From the NCBI GenBank assembly GCA_032358165.1, contig JAALGY010000032.1, positions 4,154,001 to 4,218,000 of the forward strand: 64,000 bases of DNA, given 5' to 3'. The notes beneath the pieces are model-generated. The model searched no databases. It was not told the DNA's origin and worked only from the letters and a program-made list of their open reading frames with translations. A program made the translations under genes and the position numbers. This stretch comes from Diplosphaera chodatii (taxonomy: Eukaryota; Chlorophyta; Trebouxiophyceae; Prasiolales; Stichococcaceae). Positions 10,801 through 23,700 of this stretch are shown in pieces. The first letter of the stretch is position 1; each line of letters begins with the position of its first letter.

Positions 10801-13753
10801 TATATCACTATGAATAGCAGCATGTGCATTGCTGCGATATGCTCTGACGTGTGGGTTGCATGGGCTGGCCAGCTGCAGCTGTGGGTTGTTGAAGGCACCC
10901 ACCTTGCGATACTACGGTACCTGTTGATCAGGTCTCTCAACCCGTCAGCTTACAACACCAGTCATTTCACAGGACCTGATGGGTGCCAAGGGGCTGAACG
11001 GCATCGAGGGCGGCATCGAGGAGGAGGGGCGCCTCGGCAGCGGGGGCCCGCCGGAGGGCGCGTCCGCCACTGCCGCCAAGCGCATGGTGCAGGCCGTGCA
11101 GCAGTTCGTGGCCATGCTGCAGATCCAGCAGGTGGGCGCTGCTGTGAGCGGCTCGTCGTTGCAACAGACACGCTGGTCCAGAAGCGGGCGCATGGCGCAG
11201 GCCGTGCAGCAGTTTGTGGCATGCTGCGGGAGATTGACGGCGTCGAACCTGAAAGCCTGAGGGGCCAGGCTGCACTCGGCTGTCGCCGTGATACCAGCAG
11301 TCTGGCAGCTTTGATGTCAGTAAATAGTACATGCACATGGCTGAAGCCTCACGTCTCCCTGAGCCCCGACCCTTTTGTCTGCAGACGCTGCTGAGCGAGG
11401 ACGGGGGCATTGCGGAGGCGCCGCTGCTGCACCCCATCGAGGAGGAGGCCCTGGAGGAGAACGAGATCCGGGAGGGCGCCCCCATCGAGCGCACCGAGCG
11501 CGTCCCCTGCACAATCGCCCTCGCCAAGGTAACACGTGTCACATCATGTTCTGTTCACTTATGGCGCTCGTGTGTGATATGCTGAGCCTGAACAGACTTC
11601 AGAGCCTGGAGGCCCCAGGTTGCTGACCTTATGTGGACAAGAGCAGGATGCGCCAGTTGGCTGCCATATGACAATCATGTGCTATGTTAGAATGCATTCA
11701 ACAAAGGCATCGTGAAAGGACGTCTGTCCGAGCTAGCGCGTTCAAGCAGGGAGGCAGGAACTGGGCATTCAGGCGTGCAGCTGAGGCGTTTTCCGACTGT
11801 GCTGCAGGGCAAGTCGCGGAAGGTGTTCTTTGCAGTGGCGGGGCTGCCGCGGGACCGCCGCAACTTTGACGGCACGCCGTCTGACGAGGCGGTGGTGCAC
11901 GCGCTGCCCGTGGTCGTCATCGTCGACGACAACCCCGGGTGAGCACCATACCTTGCACCGAATGCAAGTCCATTTAGCACAGACTGGCATGCCAACACCG
12001 CACTGGCATGCCAGCTTCAGCGCTGCAAAGCTGCGTGGGAATGGCACATCAGTGTCACCGCCGGCACGACCCACAGTCTAGTTGCACCATGTCGTCTGCC
12101 CACATGCCCAACCTTGCCCAACCATGTGACCGCATCTGGGCGCAAACGCTATAAAGATGACCAAGTGACTCCTCTGTATTGCCAGGCCCAAACCCTATGC
12201 GGCGACGCCGCTGGCGAGCCCCCCGCACACCCCGGAGCGACCCCCGGAGCCCACGCTCACTGCAAACCTGCGGACCCTCACCAGGTGCGGACAGCAACTC
12301 CACCACCACATCTGATCCTACTAAACAAGCACAGTCATGCATCACCATACCAGCAAGCATGATGGTGGCAGTGGGCTTATATGGTGCCTGAAGCATCGTT
12401 CAAATGAACCGTTCACCAACAAGCCCTAATGGTCCGCGGGGGTGCCGGCAGCAGGAAGGGCGCCAAGCAGCAGGCGGACGCGGCGGCGGACGCGCAGCTC
12501 CCGAGGCCCGCGGCGCTGAGCGCACACAACCTGGCGGCGGCAGCTGCAGCGGCGCAGCGCGGCTCCCTGGACGTCGCCAGCCGCCCGCAGGTGTGTAGTC
12601 GGATTTACCCCTGAACCCTGCTCCTGGCTCTGTTCTGAGCCGCACCACAGTCCCAGACCCAGAGCCCCTTGCATCAGCACCCACTTGCAGGGCAGCGAGG
12701 GGCGATCTGAGCTGCGGCTCGCACGTGCCCTGCACTGAGGCACAGGGTATGCAACAAGGACTGTTTTATGTAGAGTACAGTCCCTTCAGCGGTGACCCGA
12801 CGTATATCCTGCTGTAGAACCTGGGCCATGTGGCCACGGTGGGCCGGCCGCTGAGCCGGAGCAGCAGCCGGGGTGGCGGCGACTCGCCCGCCGTGAAGCC
12901 GGGCGGCACGGTGCTGTCCGTCGCGCCGCTGATGGGCACCGAGCCCGACTGCGACCCCACCCACGCGCAGTGGCTGCACGTGCATGTGCGCCCACCTGTG
13001 CGCGCTCTGCTCAAGGTGAGGGATCCCGACATCCATTCAGACCTGGCCGCATCAGGTTTCCACATGTGCCGGATGTGCTCCTTGGGTTTGCTCTGACGAT
13101 CGTGGTCCAGAGGACCGGTGGCCAAGTGAGACTGTGGCTGCAGCGTGCTCCAGAGAGCACATGCACCCTGGCGGATGCCATGGCGGCGACGTGCTGCTGG
13201 GCTCATAGCTCCGCTCAAGCCAACACTGGAGTTGCCGACGCTGGACACCTTGCGTGTCCACAGGTGCTGAAGAACAGCGGCGTGGGCGACGCCTTCGACA
13301 ACATCGGCAAGCAGCTGAAGGACGGGCACTGGGTGCTGGCCTTCCCCAGCGTGGAGGCCGCCAACTACGCCACGCTGCTGGTCGATCAGCACGCCGCCAA
13401 GCTGCGCGCCTACTACTGCGAGGTGGGGGTTGAAGGCTGCCTGTACTATACTTGCTGTACTCTCAGCCCACCAGCAGCTTGTCGCGATGCGAAATGTCGT
13501 GTGCCTACTGCTGCAAGCTGAGCTTGACCACACGCATGTGCACGCCCCTGTATGCCGCCCGATCAAGTTCAAGTACCACACCTGTGCTGATGTGCATGTC
13601 GCAATCTTGCGTGTCCACTTTTCACCTTGTGGAAGTTTCTTGTATCATTCTAGAGCCATGAAGTAGACCGGCACCATGCAGGTGATGGTGCCACTGCTGG
13701 TTCCGGAGCCGGCAGCACCCTCTGCAGCTAGCCATGACGACGCCTTCTATTGA
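1830..13753 (+). CDS. TT9: CLEC16A/TT9-like FPL-domain protein with a long N-terminal extension (32 exons, ~1728 aa)
   Basis: Exons: 1830-1939, 2148-2366, 2580-2664, 2794-3294, 3452-3724, 3880-3993, 4150-4275, 4470-4649, 4794-4953, 5220-5338, 5708-5883, 6020-6181, 6431-6539, 6731-6826, 7026-7223, 7391-7539, 7792-7936, 8178-8298, 8450-8632, 8956-9122, 9297-9436, 9668-9862, 10093-10319, 10570-10700, 10973-11131, 11385-11528, 11808-11938, 12186-12284, 12452-12590, 12818-13015, 13264-13422, 13682-13753. All 32 exons keep one frame (5187 bases). Residues from about 745 onward match the CLEC16A/TT9(GFS9) family: LLKTISMKLTPN, PLYTEAVKF, VRAAVRTLTLNLY and LLSYWNDILC are FPL-type motifs. Known members act at the Golgi/endosome or in autophagy and vacuolar traffic; that role here is inference. 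The first ~741 residues are low-complexity plus a Cys-containing segment (CDWTVRPQ, CTACRRF) that I do not recognise. This may be a real fusion or two adjacent genes; ATG 6450 is an alternative start for a separate TT9-size protein (~980 aa). Confidence 0.8.
3554..3619 (+). repeat. Coding hexamer repeat (CCGCAG)x11
   Basis: Eleven perfect CCGCAG units inside exon 5 of the CLEC16A/TT9-like gene. They encode an alternating Pro-Gln tract in the unrecognised N-terminal part. The unit keeps the frame, so length changes would only lengthen or shorten the tract. Confidence 0.95.
5388..5427 (+). repeat. Intronic copy of the 3' edge of exon 5220-5338, with donor
   Basis: This block repeats, with a few substitutions, the last ~38 bases of the preceding exon (5301-5338), encoding the same PILDTVLRNQQ stretch, followed again by CAG and a GT. 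It lies about 50 bases inside the following intron. It has no good acceptor of its own, so it looks like a decoy donor and not a full exon. Confidence 0.8.
11187..11233 (+). repeat. Intronic copy of part of exon 10973-11131
   Basis: The block encodes RMAQAVQQFVA, against RMVQAVQQFVA in the true exon about 100 bases upstream (11081-11125). After that the copy loses a base and diverges. It sits in the intron just after the exon it resembles, like the copy at 5388. Confidence 0.8.
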
Positions 13754-14705
13754 GGCAGCAAACGACAGCCAATCGACGGGGCTGCATGTGTTGATGTGCA
13801 AGCACTATACCCTAAGTAGCAGCACAGCTGTCCATGACGTACCTGATGAGGGGTTGGCACTTGGCGCTCGTTTCCTCATGTACGCTAGTATTGTCGCACA
13901 GCGGGTGGATCAGCACTCAACAGCGTTATTGAGCAGCAATCACATATTTGTGGGCATGCAGGCCGACACAGCATGCGGTATCGGCGCACAGCACTGCAGT
14001 TTTGTTCCTTTCTACATGCTATAGCACAGCAAGCAGGTGACGGTTGCAGGGCTTTTGCAACGGGCTGTGGTCGGTGCTATCAAGACGAGTTTGCACAGCT
14101 CGCAATGGTTCGGGAAAAGGCCTGATGGAGCAACCGTGCCTCCCACTTCCGTCACCGCGAGCAGCACCCATGTGTGCCTGAAGTGCAGTTGTGTACAAGA
14201 CTTTGGTGCCTGCTGCATCGGATACGCAGGCTGCGGCTCCGAATGGCTTACTGATGCAAAACTTATCAGCACAAGTTGCATGACCCCTCAATTGCAGTGC
14301 AAGTTGCTCGACAGCAATCTAGATGCTGCAAATCCGGGCGTGTGAGCTGTAGACTATAATGCGAACTATGCTTAAGGATCAAGGAGTACAAGCATTGGCT
14401 GCGCACGCATGATCTGGCACTGCATCTATCTGCTGGATCATCGATTCCAAAACCTGCTATGCTCCCCGATCCGCACCCGCTGCCGCTTCCCCTACAGCCC
14501 TACGTGTAGCTCTTCTGCCGACGCCGCTGTGCGACTGCACATTGGCCGCGCTGTACTGACGGGCTCGCTGCGCCAGTCTTGCGGGGCCTCTATGCGGAGG
14601 CGCTACAGTGTGCCACCGACCGCGACAGCCCTGTATATGCGATGGGGTCACCGCCAGCTTATTGTGCGGACTCGCTATAGGGCACCCCACGAAAGCCCTG
14701 CAGGG
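13754..14705. other. Intergenic region between convergent genes
   Basis: The CLEC16A/TT9-like gene ends at 13753 (+) and the NT-C2/DIL gene at 14706 (-), so this ~950-base stretch should hold both 3' UTRs. Base composition is less GC-rich than the exons. No ORF with coding-like third positions and no clear polyadenylation signal was seen. Confidence 0.6.
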
Positions 14706-17700
14706 TCACCGCGCCGAGGCCCACAGCTCCCGCAGCAGCGAGTAGCGGTGGGTGCCGTCGGCGCCCGTTTCCGCCCCCTCCTGCGCGTACATCCCGCTCA
14801 GCGCCTCCAGCTCCTCGTCCGACTCCTCGTCCAGCTGCGGATGGATCACAGCTGGTAAAGTACGAGTGTTATGTGAGACTAGTTTTAGCGTCACCGTCTG
14901 GACATTCAGCTTCTCCAGCTCCTGTCCGACTCCTCGTCCGACTGCGGATCCATGAAGATGGTGAATGTTGAATGTTATGGGGTATGACGATTCTGACCTA
15001 CACCAATGAGAATGTACACGTTCTCATAGCCGCTGGTGTGACATCCCATCCAGCTACAGCAGGGAGAATGCTGTATACATATGGGATGACACCCTAAGAG
15101 CGATCAGCGCTGTGCCACGGCATGAAAGATGTACCATATTGCAACTGCAGCCTGTCAGTAGCTCCATAGGCATCTGGCTGAGCACCCTGCCGGCGTGGTG
15201 CACACATGTTCCTGGCTCAATGCCTGATGAGCAGCACGCCCATGGTGCACTGTGTGGCGCACCTCCAGGGTCACGGGCTCGATCAGCCCGCGCTGCAGCG
15301 GCACGCCCTGTCCGGCGGCTAGTGGTGACCAGGCCCATGACCGACCGTTTCGTCAGCATTTGGGCGGGGCTGAGCAGGGTTCACCTCCAGGGACACGGGC
15401 TCGATGAGCCCGCGCTGCAGCAGCACGCCCTCGTCGGGCGGCTCGTAGCGGGCGATGTTTTGACAGACTTTCATCAAACAGAAAAAAAATATTTTTTATC
15501 GTTTTAATTCTTTGTTCTTTAGTTTCACCTGCTGATATTTCACATCGGCAAATTTGCCGGCACGCAGTGGAAGCGCACCTCCAGGGACACGGGCTCGATC
15601 AGGCCCCGCTGCAGCAGCACGCCCTCGTCGGGGGGCTCGTAGCGGTCCGGCCCCGGGTCGCGCGCCGCGTCGGCGGACGTCGGCGTCTCGTTGCCCAGGT
15701 ACTCAAGCAGCCCTGGAGCACAGGGGCGCCGCCGTCAGGCTGTGCCCTCATCTGACACTCTAAGCCCTTGTGTTGCTGGTCGCAGTCAGCCGCACCCGAT
15801 GCTGCACAGTCGTACCCTTCCTGGGCTCCTGTCACCTGGCCAGAGCTGGCTGCCAGATCAGGTTGGTGAAGACCAGCAAAGGTAGGTGGTGGCAGGCGGG
15901 CAGCAAGCAACAGTTACCACAGCCGGCGGCGCACCGTGGGGCAGGGGGTCGGGCGCGAAGTCGTCGGCCCGGAAGCGGCGCAGGATCGCCCGGATGCGCG
16001 GCACAGACAGCGTCGGCACCACCTGCACATGAGCCAGCGCATTTGAGCAAATCCATTCACGATGTACAGGCAGCACATGTATATGTGCCCATCATCAGGT
16101 GTCCATAGATTGACGTCTCGGCTTGTCACGTCCACCCTAATATCTTGTGATCTGATGCGTGAGCAGAGTTGCAGACCTCAGCTCGGATGCCACGGTCCGC
16201 CAGCACTTCTTTCGGCATCATCAGCAGGTCGGCAGTCGCGCGCAGCCGCGGGAACAGCGTGAACCGCCTGCAGGCAGACGAACAGCAACAGTGTGGTCAC
16301 TGCACACCCGGAGCACAATCCTGCGACTCCTGCAGGCTAGGCACCTCTCTTCCCGGCACCAGGTCACAGCAGGATGATGACACAGTGAAGTGTGCATGTT
16401 CAGCCTTTGATGCTGCATGGCGCTCACCCGCTGCCGGTCAGGTCGCGCACACCGACGTCGGTCGCCCAGTTGGACCAGCGCGTGATGGCCATCTTCAGCT
16501 GGATGCCCTGCCCGCACGTCAGCGGCCCCGGGGCAAAAGGCAGGAACCTGCGCAAGACGCAGCATGTGCAGACCATACATTCCACAGCAGTTGGAGGCCA
16601 TGAGTCTACGTGACCAAGCAAACAAACATCACTGTCAAAATACTTGATGTCACGGAGGCATACGAGCGTAGTGTGTAACACAGGAAGCAGGAAGCGGGAG
16701 CGAGGAAACGCAAGCAGGAAGCAGGGTGCGCACTGGTCCTTGATGGTGAGCTCGTGCTGCTGGTCGCTGGAGGCGCGGGGCGCGCTGCGGCGCTCCTGGA
16801 ACTCGAAACCGGCCTCGTCCTCGCCTGCGGACATCGTCATTGACCCTGACAAGCCATGGCATCTGGGACCAGCCCCCATGCGGCTGTAACCGCCACAAAA
16901 GGCTTACAGTTTGCTTTGTCAGCAGCAGTGCTCCAGCGTCCAGCGCAGCAGCAGATACCACTGAAACCAACGATGCCGGCGCCGCTGCTGTGGTTCACGC
17001 CAATGCACGCGGGCAGCTGAGGGCTGGGGGGCGGGACTCTCACCGCCGACGGCGCGGGAGAACAGCGCGGCGTCCAGCTTGTGCAGCACCGCCGTCAGCA
17101 CCCGGTGCAGCAGCAGGTTGACGTGCTGCGCGCGCTGGGCCCGCTGCGCCTGGATCAGCAGCCGGTGCGTCGCCTGCGGTGCAGATGAGAGTTGACGGTC
17201 ACCAGAGGCCAGCAGATGGTAGATGGTGTGGTGTCAGGAGCAGGGTTGGTCAGCTGTCGTTGTGTGCCGCCTCTGCTGCCATGTGCCTGGCTGTATAGCT
17301 GCTGCGCTGGCACGCGGTGCGCCAGCACTTCGCTGTCTGTGCCTGTGAACAGCAGGCACAGGAGGCTGACACGGTGGCTCGAGGCCCCACCGCGAGGGAC
17401 TCTAGCCAGCGCTGCGCCGCCAGCTCCTGGGGCGAGAAGCGGGCGGCGCGGCGCGCGGCGCCCAGCGTGGCGGAGCCGAAGCTGTTGCGGCGCAGGCCCC
17501 GCCGCGCCCCCCCTGCAGCAGAGGGAGGGGACGGTGTTCGGGCCCGCTGCCCGGTGTGAAGGGGATGCGTCAGGGCCCAGGGCCGACTGCCTGCTGTAGC
17601 AGTGCCGCCAGCCCGCCGCTGCCTACTCCATCTGCAAAGCTTCCGTGCCCACCACATCCACCCGACCTTTGCCACTGAGCCGGCAGCCGCAGGATGTACG

Positions 17701-20700
17701 CGCTTTTGCATGGCATGCTGATGCTGCAAGTTTCTGACATGTTGCTTGTCAACAGGATCGCATGTGCTCAGGGGCGCACCAGCGCCGCCGAAGCCGCCGC
17801 CGCCCGCGTCATCAAAGGGCGCCAGGTTGAGCGCCAAAGGCTGCGCACGCGGCTCCTCGTCCAAGCCCTGTGGCGCCAGAGCACAGCCGTCGGTTGGGTC
17901 ACGCAGTTCATATGGCGCATGTTCAGGAAGCCCAAGCCTGGAGCGCCAAACACACGCTGGCCTGGTAGCGTGCTGCACAGCAGGGCTGACATCTGCATGA
18001 ACAGGCTCAGGGTGTAAAAGCAGGCCTTTGACCTTGCTGTGCCCGCCTTCAGTCATACCTCATGGTGACCAGCTGCACTCACGCCCATGATGCTTAGCTG
18101 TCATCATGCTTGTGAACAGCCAATCACACTAGTAGCTGGACCGCTGCAGGATGCAGGCTGTGCTCCACCAAACCCTAAGCCCAGACGCTCACCTCCACCA
18201 GGGTACGCCACAGCAGCCGCACCATCTGATCGAACACGTACGCCTCCATCTCCCGCAGCGGCGGCACCAGCACCTGCAAATGGCATAAGTAGTGATGTCG
18301 GAACCAGAGCACCTGCCTTTGATGCTGCCTCTGCCTTACAGCATGTACTCACAGACCCCTTCTGATGCTGACGGCTTCTGTACACCCATATACCCTGACA
18401 CTCGAAAGTGGCTGCAACAACACTTTGTGGACCCAACAGCTAGGGTTTGATGCCTGCCTGCTCACAGAAACACTCCTGAAAACCCAAGAGCTGAGTGTTT
18501 TTGTGCCCACCTGCATGACCCAGTCGAACTCGTCGGGGGAGCCGTCGTCGTCGCCGCGGCACATCGCCCACAGCATCCAGCGCAGGTGCAGGCAATTGGA
18601 CCACCAGTGCGCGAGGCCGGGCACGTCCTCCGCGCACGCGTCCACCGCCGACTCAATGGCCCTGTAGCGATCAGGCAGCCAGCCCTTGAAGACATACCTA
18701 TACGGTTTGCGACAACGAGGCTGGGCAGGGCAGATCACATGCAGATATGCCCGCCTGAATGTTGGTGCAGGCAGGCAAAGTGCAGCGTTGCACAGGGTGG
18801 GCAGATCCCGCGCAGCATGGGACTTTGCTCGCAGTGAAGACTGTGCTTTCGGCGTCCCTATTCCCACCTGATGGAGCGCAGCCCGAACATGATGCCCTCC
18901 TCGGGGCCCAGACTGATGGTGGTGCGCGCCAGCCGCCGCGCCGGCGCGTGCAGCTGCCGAGGCTTTGCATTACCGCCGCCGCCCTTGGCCGCCCGCGCCA
19001 GGTACACCGCGGACTGCACCGGCAGGGTTTATAGCTCGGCGTGTGTTCAGCGCTGCTGCATTGCCGACGGTACCAGACTACTTTAGGCCCTGTGTGTGGC
19101 AGGTGAGCAACCCCTTTTGGGTGCCTTCAGCCCATTTATGATCAACCATGCACGGTGCTGCTGCGGTGTACCATGTGCAGGTGCAGTGCACTTGGCCAAA
19201 AGAAGCAATCTAGTAGGGCACAAGCTGGAAAGGGTGCACGCAGAAACAAGAGGACTTCCCACCTCCAGGACGGCCACGGTGCGGAGCTTCTCGTGCAATG
19301 CCCTTTCAGGAAGATCCGGACTCCCACAATGGGTATGGTAATGAGTCTGAGAAAACAACCTACCTCCAGGGCGGCCACAGTGCGCAGCTCCTTGAGCAAT
19401 GCCTGTGCCTGGCCGCTGCCGATGTGCGCAGAGCCCTGCCGCGACAGCCCGCTCTCCTACAGCATGGCAACACAGTGTCTTGAAGCAATCAGAGGCAGAC
19501 TTCAGGCAGCGCGAAAAGGGCTTTGGAGCGAGGTTGTTGCAGTACAGCTGCAGCGAGCAGGCAGATCCTGATAGGCTTGAGCATGCTGCTCTGCAGCCTA
19601 GAGCTGGAACCACACTGTCGACAGCAGGGCACGCGGTGCCACTGACCTGCTGCATGACCTTTTGCAGCTGCTGCTGCCGGGCCGCCAGCGGCGATGCTTT
19701 GTGCTGCGGCTGTACAGCATCGGCCTCTGACCCGCTGTCCGCGCCGCCTGCATGCAGGGGAAGGATATTCGCACTGTGCAGGCATGGCATAGCACACACG
19801 GCACCTGCCTTCACGCACTGCTGCCACTTTGCTGCCGGCCGCCTCGCATTCTGCCCTGGATCACAACGAACTCTGGGCTGTGTGGCCGACGGCGCCTTCA
19901 TGAGCGTCTGCAGCACTCAGAGCAGCCGCAGCCTCAACCCTGCATTGCCGAAGCACAGGCGCAGCATAGTGGAGGGCACATGACGCACTGTCGGTCACAG
20001 CTGCAGCGGCCAGCGCGCGCATGTTGTTGGGGCTGGCGCGGTTGGCAAACAGCGCCGACGCCCGCCGCGCTCCCCTGGCTTTCTTCGGCGCGGACATGGC
20101 CGAGTCGTCGCTCTGCAAAAGCCAGAAGGCGATTGACTGTCAATGAAGGCCGGCTTCAGCCGTGTCCCGAGATACCCAATCGAATTGCCACTCTGTAATC
20201 AGGTTTTGCTATTCCACAAAGGCACTTTGTAATCCTGGCAGTGGGGTTTCAAATGGTGTGACTGGTGTACCTGAGCGGAGGCGCCGCTGATGTTGGACAG
20301 CCGGGAGACCTGGTCCCGCTCCCCCGCGCTGATTTTCCCATGCAGGCCCCCCGGCAGCGCCGCCGCCGCCCTCTCTGCCGCCCGCCTGCAGCACAGGGAC
20401 GTGACACTGTTGATAGATGACGCTCTGGGCCAAGTGTCTGTAGCCAAAACATGGAGTTTGAATGGCACAGCTCAAGCTTCAGTTGAGGCCTGATCGCTGC
20501 GGCTACGCCACAGCCTGTTGGCCTAGGTGCCAGATGTCGCATACAATGCCGGCTTGTGCATCTCATGCATGTGGCTGGCCAAACTAGCTCATCGGCCTCT
20601 GCAGTCGCAATGACGATGTCCAGCATTGCGAGAGCCTAGCGGCCAAGGAAATCTCGTGGAACGCAACACATAATTGCAGGAACACGTGCGTGCCTCGCGG

Positions 20701-23700
20701 CGACTGCGGCCTGCACATCAGTCTGCCCGTCGGCCGGCGGAGGCGGGTCGGCCGCCGCCGGCGGCGCCCGCTGCTGCGGCCGCGGCGAGGTGTGCTGCTG
20801 CTGGTGCTGCCGGAAGCGCGCGACCAGGGCCTTGGGATCCACCTCGTCATCGTCATAATCAGTCTCCTGCGGGAGCCCAGTTTGAGGTTCGGTATGACAA
20901 GGAATTAGTTGTCAGGAGGCCAGAACCTGATCCGGCACGTGACCGCAGGATCCGGGGTGCACCACATGCAAATTCCAAGAGGCAGCTGTCAACCTTGTCG
21001 GGCTCACCTCTTCCTCCTCGGCAATGGCCTCTGGCACATCACTCTGCTGCTGCTGCTGCTGCTGCTGTTGTTGTTGTGCAGGTTCGTCTTCCTCCGCTTC
21101 CTCGTCTTCCTCCTCCTCCTCCTCCTCCTCGTCGAACATCTCCTCTTCTTCCTGCAGCATCATCAGCCACTCTCAGCACAGCGACCTGTTGCTGCAATGT
21201 AGCAACTCCAGCTTGTGAGCATGCCACGCAAGTCTTGGGTGCTGCCGTGCTGTGCCCAACCTCGAGAGTGTCCATCACAGCTCAGCCACGTATGGTGATG
21301 AGGTTCATATGCGTGGCACTACAGGCAAGGTCATATGGCGGCCAGTGCTCAAAAGCTGCACCGGCATGGCTGATGCGCCGCGGCGGGATTCCGCCACGCG
21401 ACTGGGCGGAGCATCCCCGGCATTCATGCGCCGCATCCACTTGCGGGAGTTGGTCACGGCGCCCGCAGTCTGCCGCATCACCCGCCGCGAATTCGACCTG
21501 CAGCACAAGGGACATGCAATTGAGTGAGTGAATCACGAAGGCCTGCACGCTGTCAAGGCGTGCTAAGCACTGAGTCCTGCCAGGCGATTGCAACTTGTCA
21601 GCCTACACTTGGTAGCCAGATGTAAATGTATCTCCATACAGAAGTGTGGTCCGCAGAGTTAGTCAGCTTGTCAGTGACACTGAGCTGCTGGGGACACTAG
21701 CGCCGCACACCTGACGGAGGGTCCCCGGCCGGCCAGCAGCGTGGCATCCACGTCGTCCAGGTTGCCGATGGACAGCAGCTTGGTGCTTTTGCGGGGCGGC
21801 GGCGCCGGCTGCGGCGCCGGCGGCGCAAACGGCTGGCTGGCGAACTTGTCGTCTGGCATCTGCAAAGCACATGCAAGCGCACTTGCATATAGTTGTACAT
21901 ATATTTCGCTCTGGCCGTTGTCTTCCAGTCAACCGACTGGTTGCATGCACCGCCTGCAATGCTGATGCTTCTCAGGTGTACAGTTAACAGGTGCCGAGGG
22001 TACCATCAACACCCACTGACTAAGTTGCCATCCTGAAACCTCTCTGTACAAACTGCAGAGAGCGCAGCGCCTGCTGCATGTTTGCCGTGACTGCAAGCTG
22101 TTTGGTTCGCTGCTGCATGCTCTACAGTCATACCGGGCAAGGGGGCCACCGTGTGTAAGCTGCACCTTGAAGATACTGGCTCAGCTTTCAGTCTGCACCC
22201 ACCTCGAAGGTGTCCTCCTCCTCGTATTCATCCTCGTCCTGCCCGGAAGCAGTGGAGCGCCGGCTCGCATGCCGCACACTCGGCAGCGGCTCCTGCTGCT
22301 GCTGCTGCTGCTGCTGCGGCGGCGGCGGCGCTGCAGGGGGCCCTGCATTGCTCGCGGCGCTGCTGCTGCGGGTGCCCCTCGGGCCCTTGCCATCTGTGCA
22401 GCCGGTAGAGTACAAGACCTCAGCGAGGGGTTTACAGGACCCACTCCTGTTCAGCAGGTGGTCTAGTTTGCACCATAGAAAGGCTGGCATGCTCCAGCAA
22501 GGGCTGGCCGCCAGACACATGGCCAAAGCCCGGGCTGTTCATGCAGCTGCGCCTTCCGCCAGCCAGCCTCCAAACCCTGGGAAGCCCACCTGCGGGCGCC
22601 GCCTCCCCGGCAGACGAGCGATGGCTGGAGCGGTGGCTGGTGCGGCGGGCGAGCCTGTCCGCCTCGGCCGTGCTCGCTTCCTCGACCACCTGAGACGCAG
22701 CGGCATCAGACATCGAGCTGCAATGATTCTCAGGTGGTGACTTTGATCGAGCCAGCCGGTCCGCCTCGGCCGTGTGCGCTTCCTCGACCACCTGACACAC
22801 AGCGGCATCAGACATCGAGCTGCGGTGATTTGGATGATTTGATCAAAGTTTTGATCGACCGGAACGAAGGACGCCTTCTGGCACCTTCCAGGGCACCCTG
22901 CACAGGACTGCAGGCCTGGCTGCCGACACTGCCACGCGGCGCTGCCCGGCACGGCGTGGCCTGAAGCGTCTGGTGCCATCGTCCCCCAAGGGTCATTGGG
23001 CGTGTTGCGGGTGTCACTGTGGCACTGTCTGTGACCAATGCCCAGCAAAGGCGAAGATTACCTGAAAGGAGGCTACCAGAATTATGTTGATTTTCAGTTT
23101 CGGATGCAGCAGGTTAACGGGCTGAAAATGGCACCGGGGTGGGGGCGGCCAGGATGTCCGAGTACAGGCTGAAGGTGTCGGAGTTGCCGGACCAGCGGGA
23201 GGCGCCCCCACTCGCCCGCCGCTTCTGCAAATATTGCCACGGCAGCTCACATCAGACGGCTCCGCTGCAGAAGCGCTTCAGCCCTGGTGGCGCTGACACC
23301 GCATACCAGCAAAATGCACCGGAAGGTAATGAAGTTCAGGGCAACCGTGGCATGTGGGCGGGGCAGGTGCCAATTGAGACGGCCCATGCAGACTGGCAGA
23401 CCAGTAAACCCTAGGGGAAGGAATGATGCCTCAACACAGCGCAGAGAGGCGAGGCGGCTCGAGTTGGGCGTCACGCTGCCTCACCGCAGGCGCTGCAGGG
23501 TGGGCCTCGTCCTGCGGCGGGGTCTCGGGCCCATCCGCCCTCGCGCCAGCCTTGAACCTGTCCGCCTGGCCCTGCTGCTTTGGCGCCGCAGCGGCCTGTG
23601 TGCATCAGGAAATCCCCATTTCGAGGGCAGGGTAATATCACAGAGGGCCATGTCGGGATCAGCCAAGGCAGGAGTACGGCATGTGACCACCTTGCGCTTT

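Noticed and set aside
15256..15712. Three repeats as a cassette of mutually exclusive exons
   Set aside because: The two downstream copies lack a matching acceptor and have frame-altering differences. Treated as decayed copies.
20674..21531. 285-codon plus-strand frame rich in Arg/Pro
   Set aside because: Antisense to NT-C2/DIL exons at 20866-20694, 21151-21008 and 21497-21362, which fit phase and splice rules.
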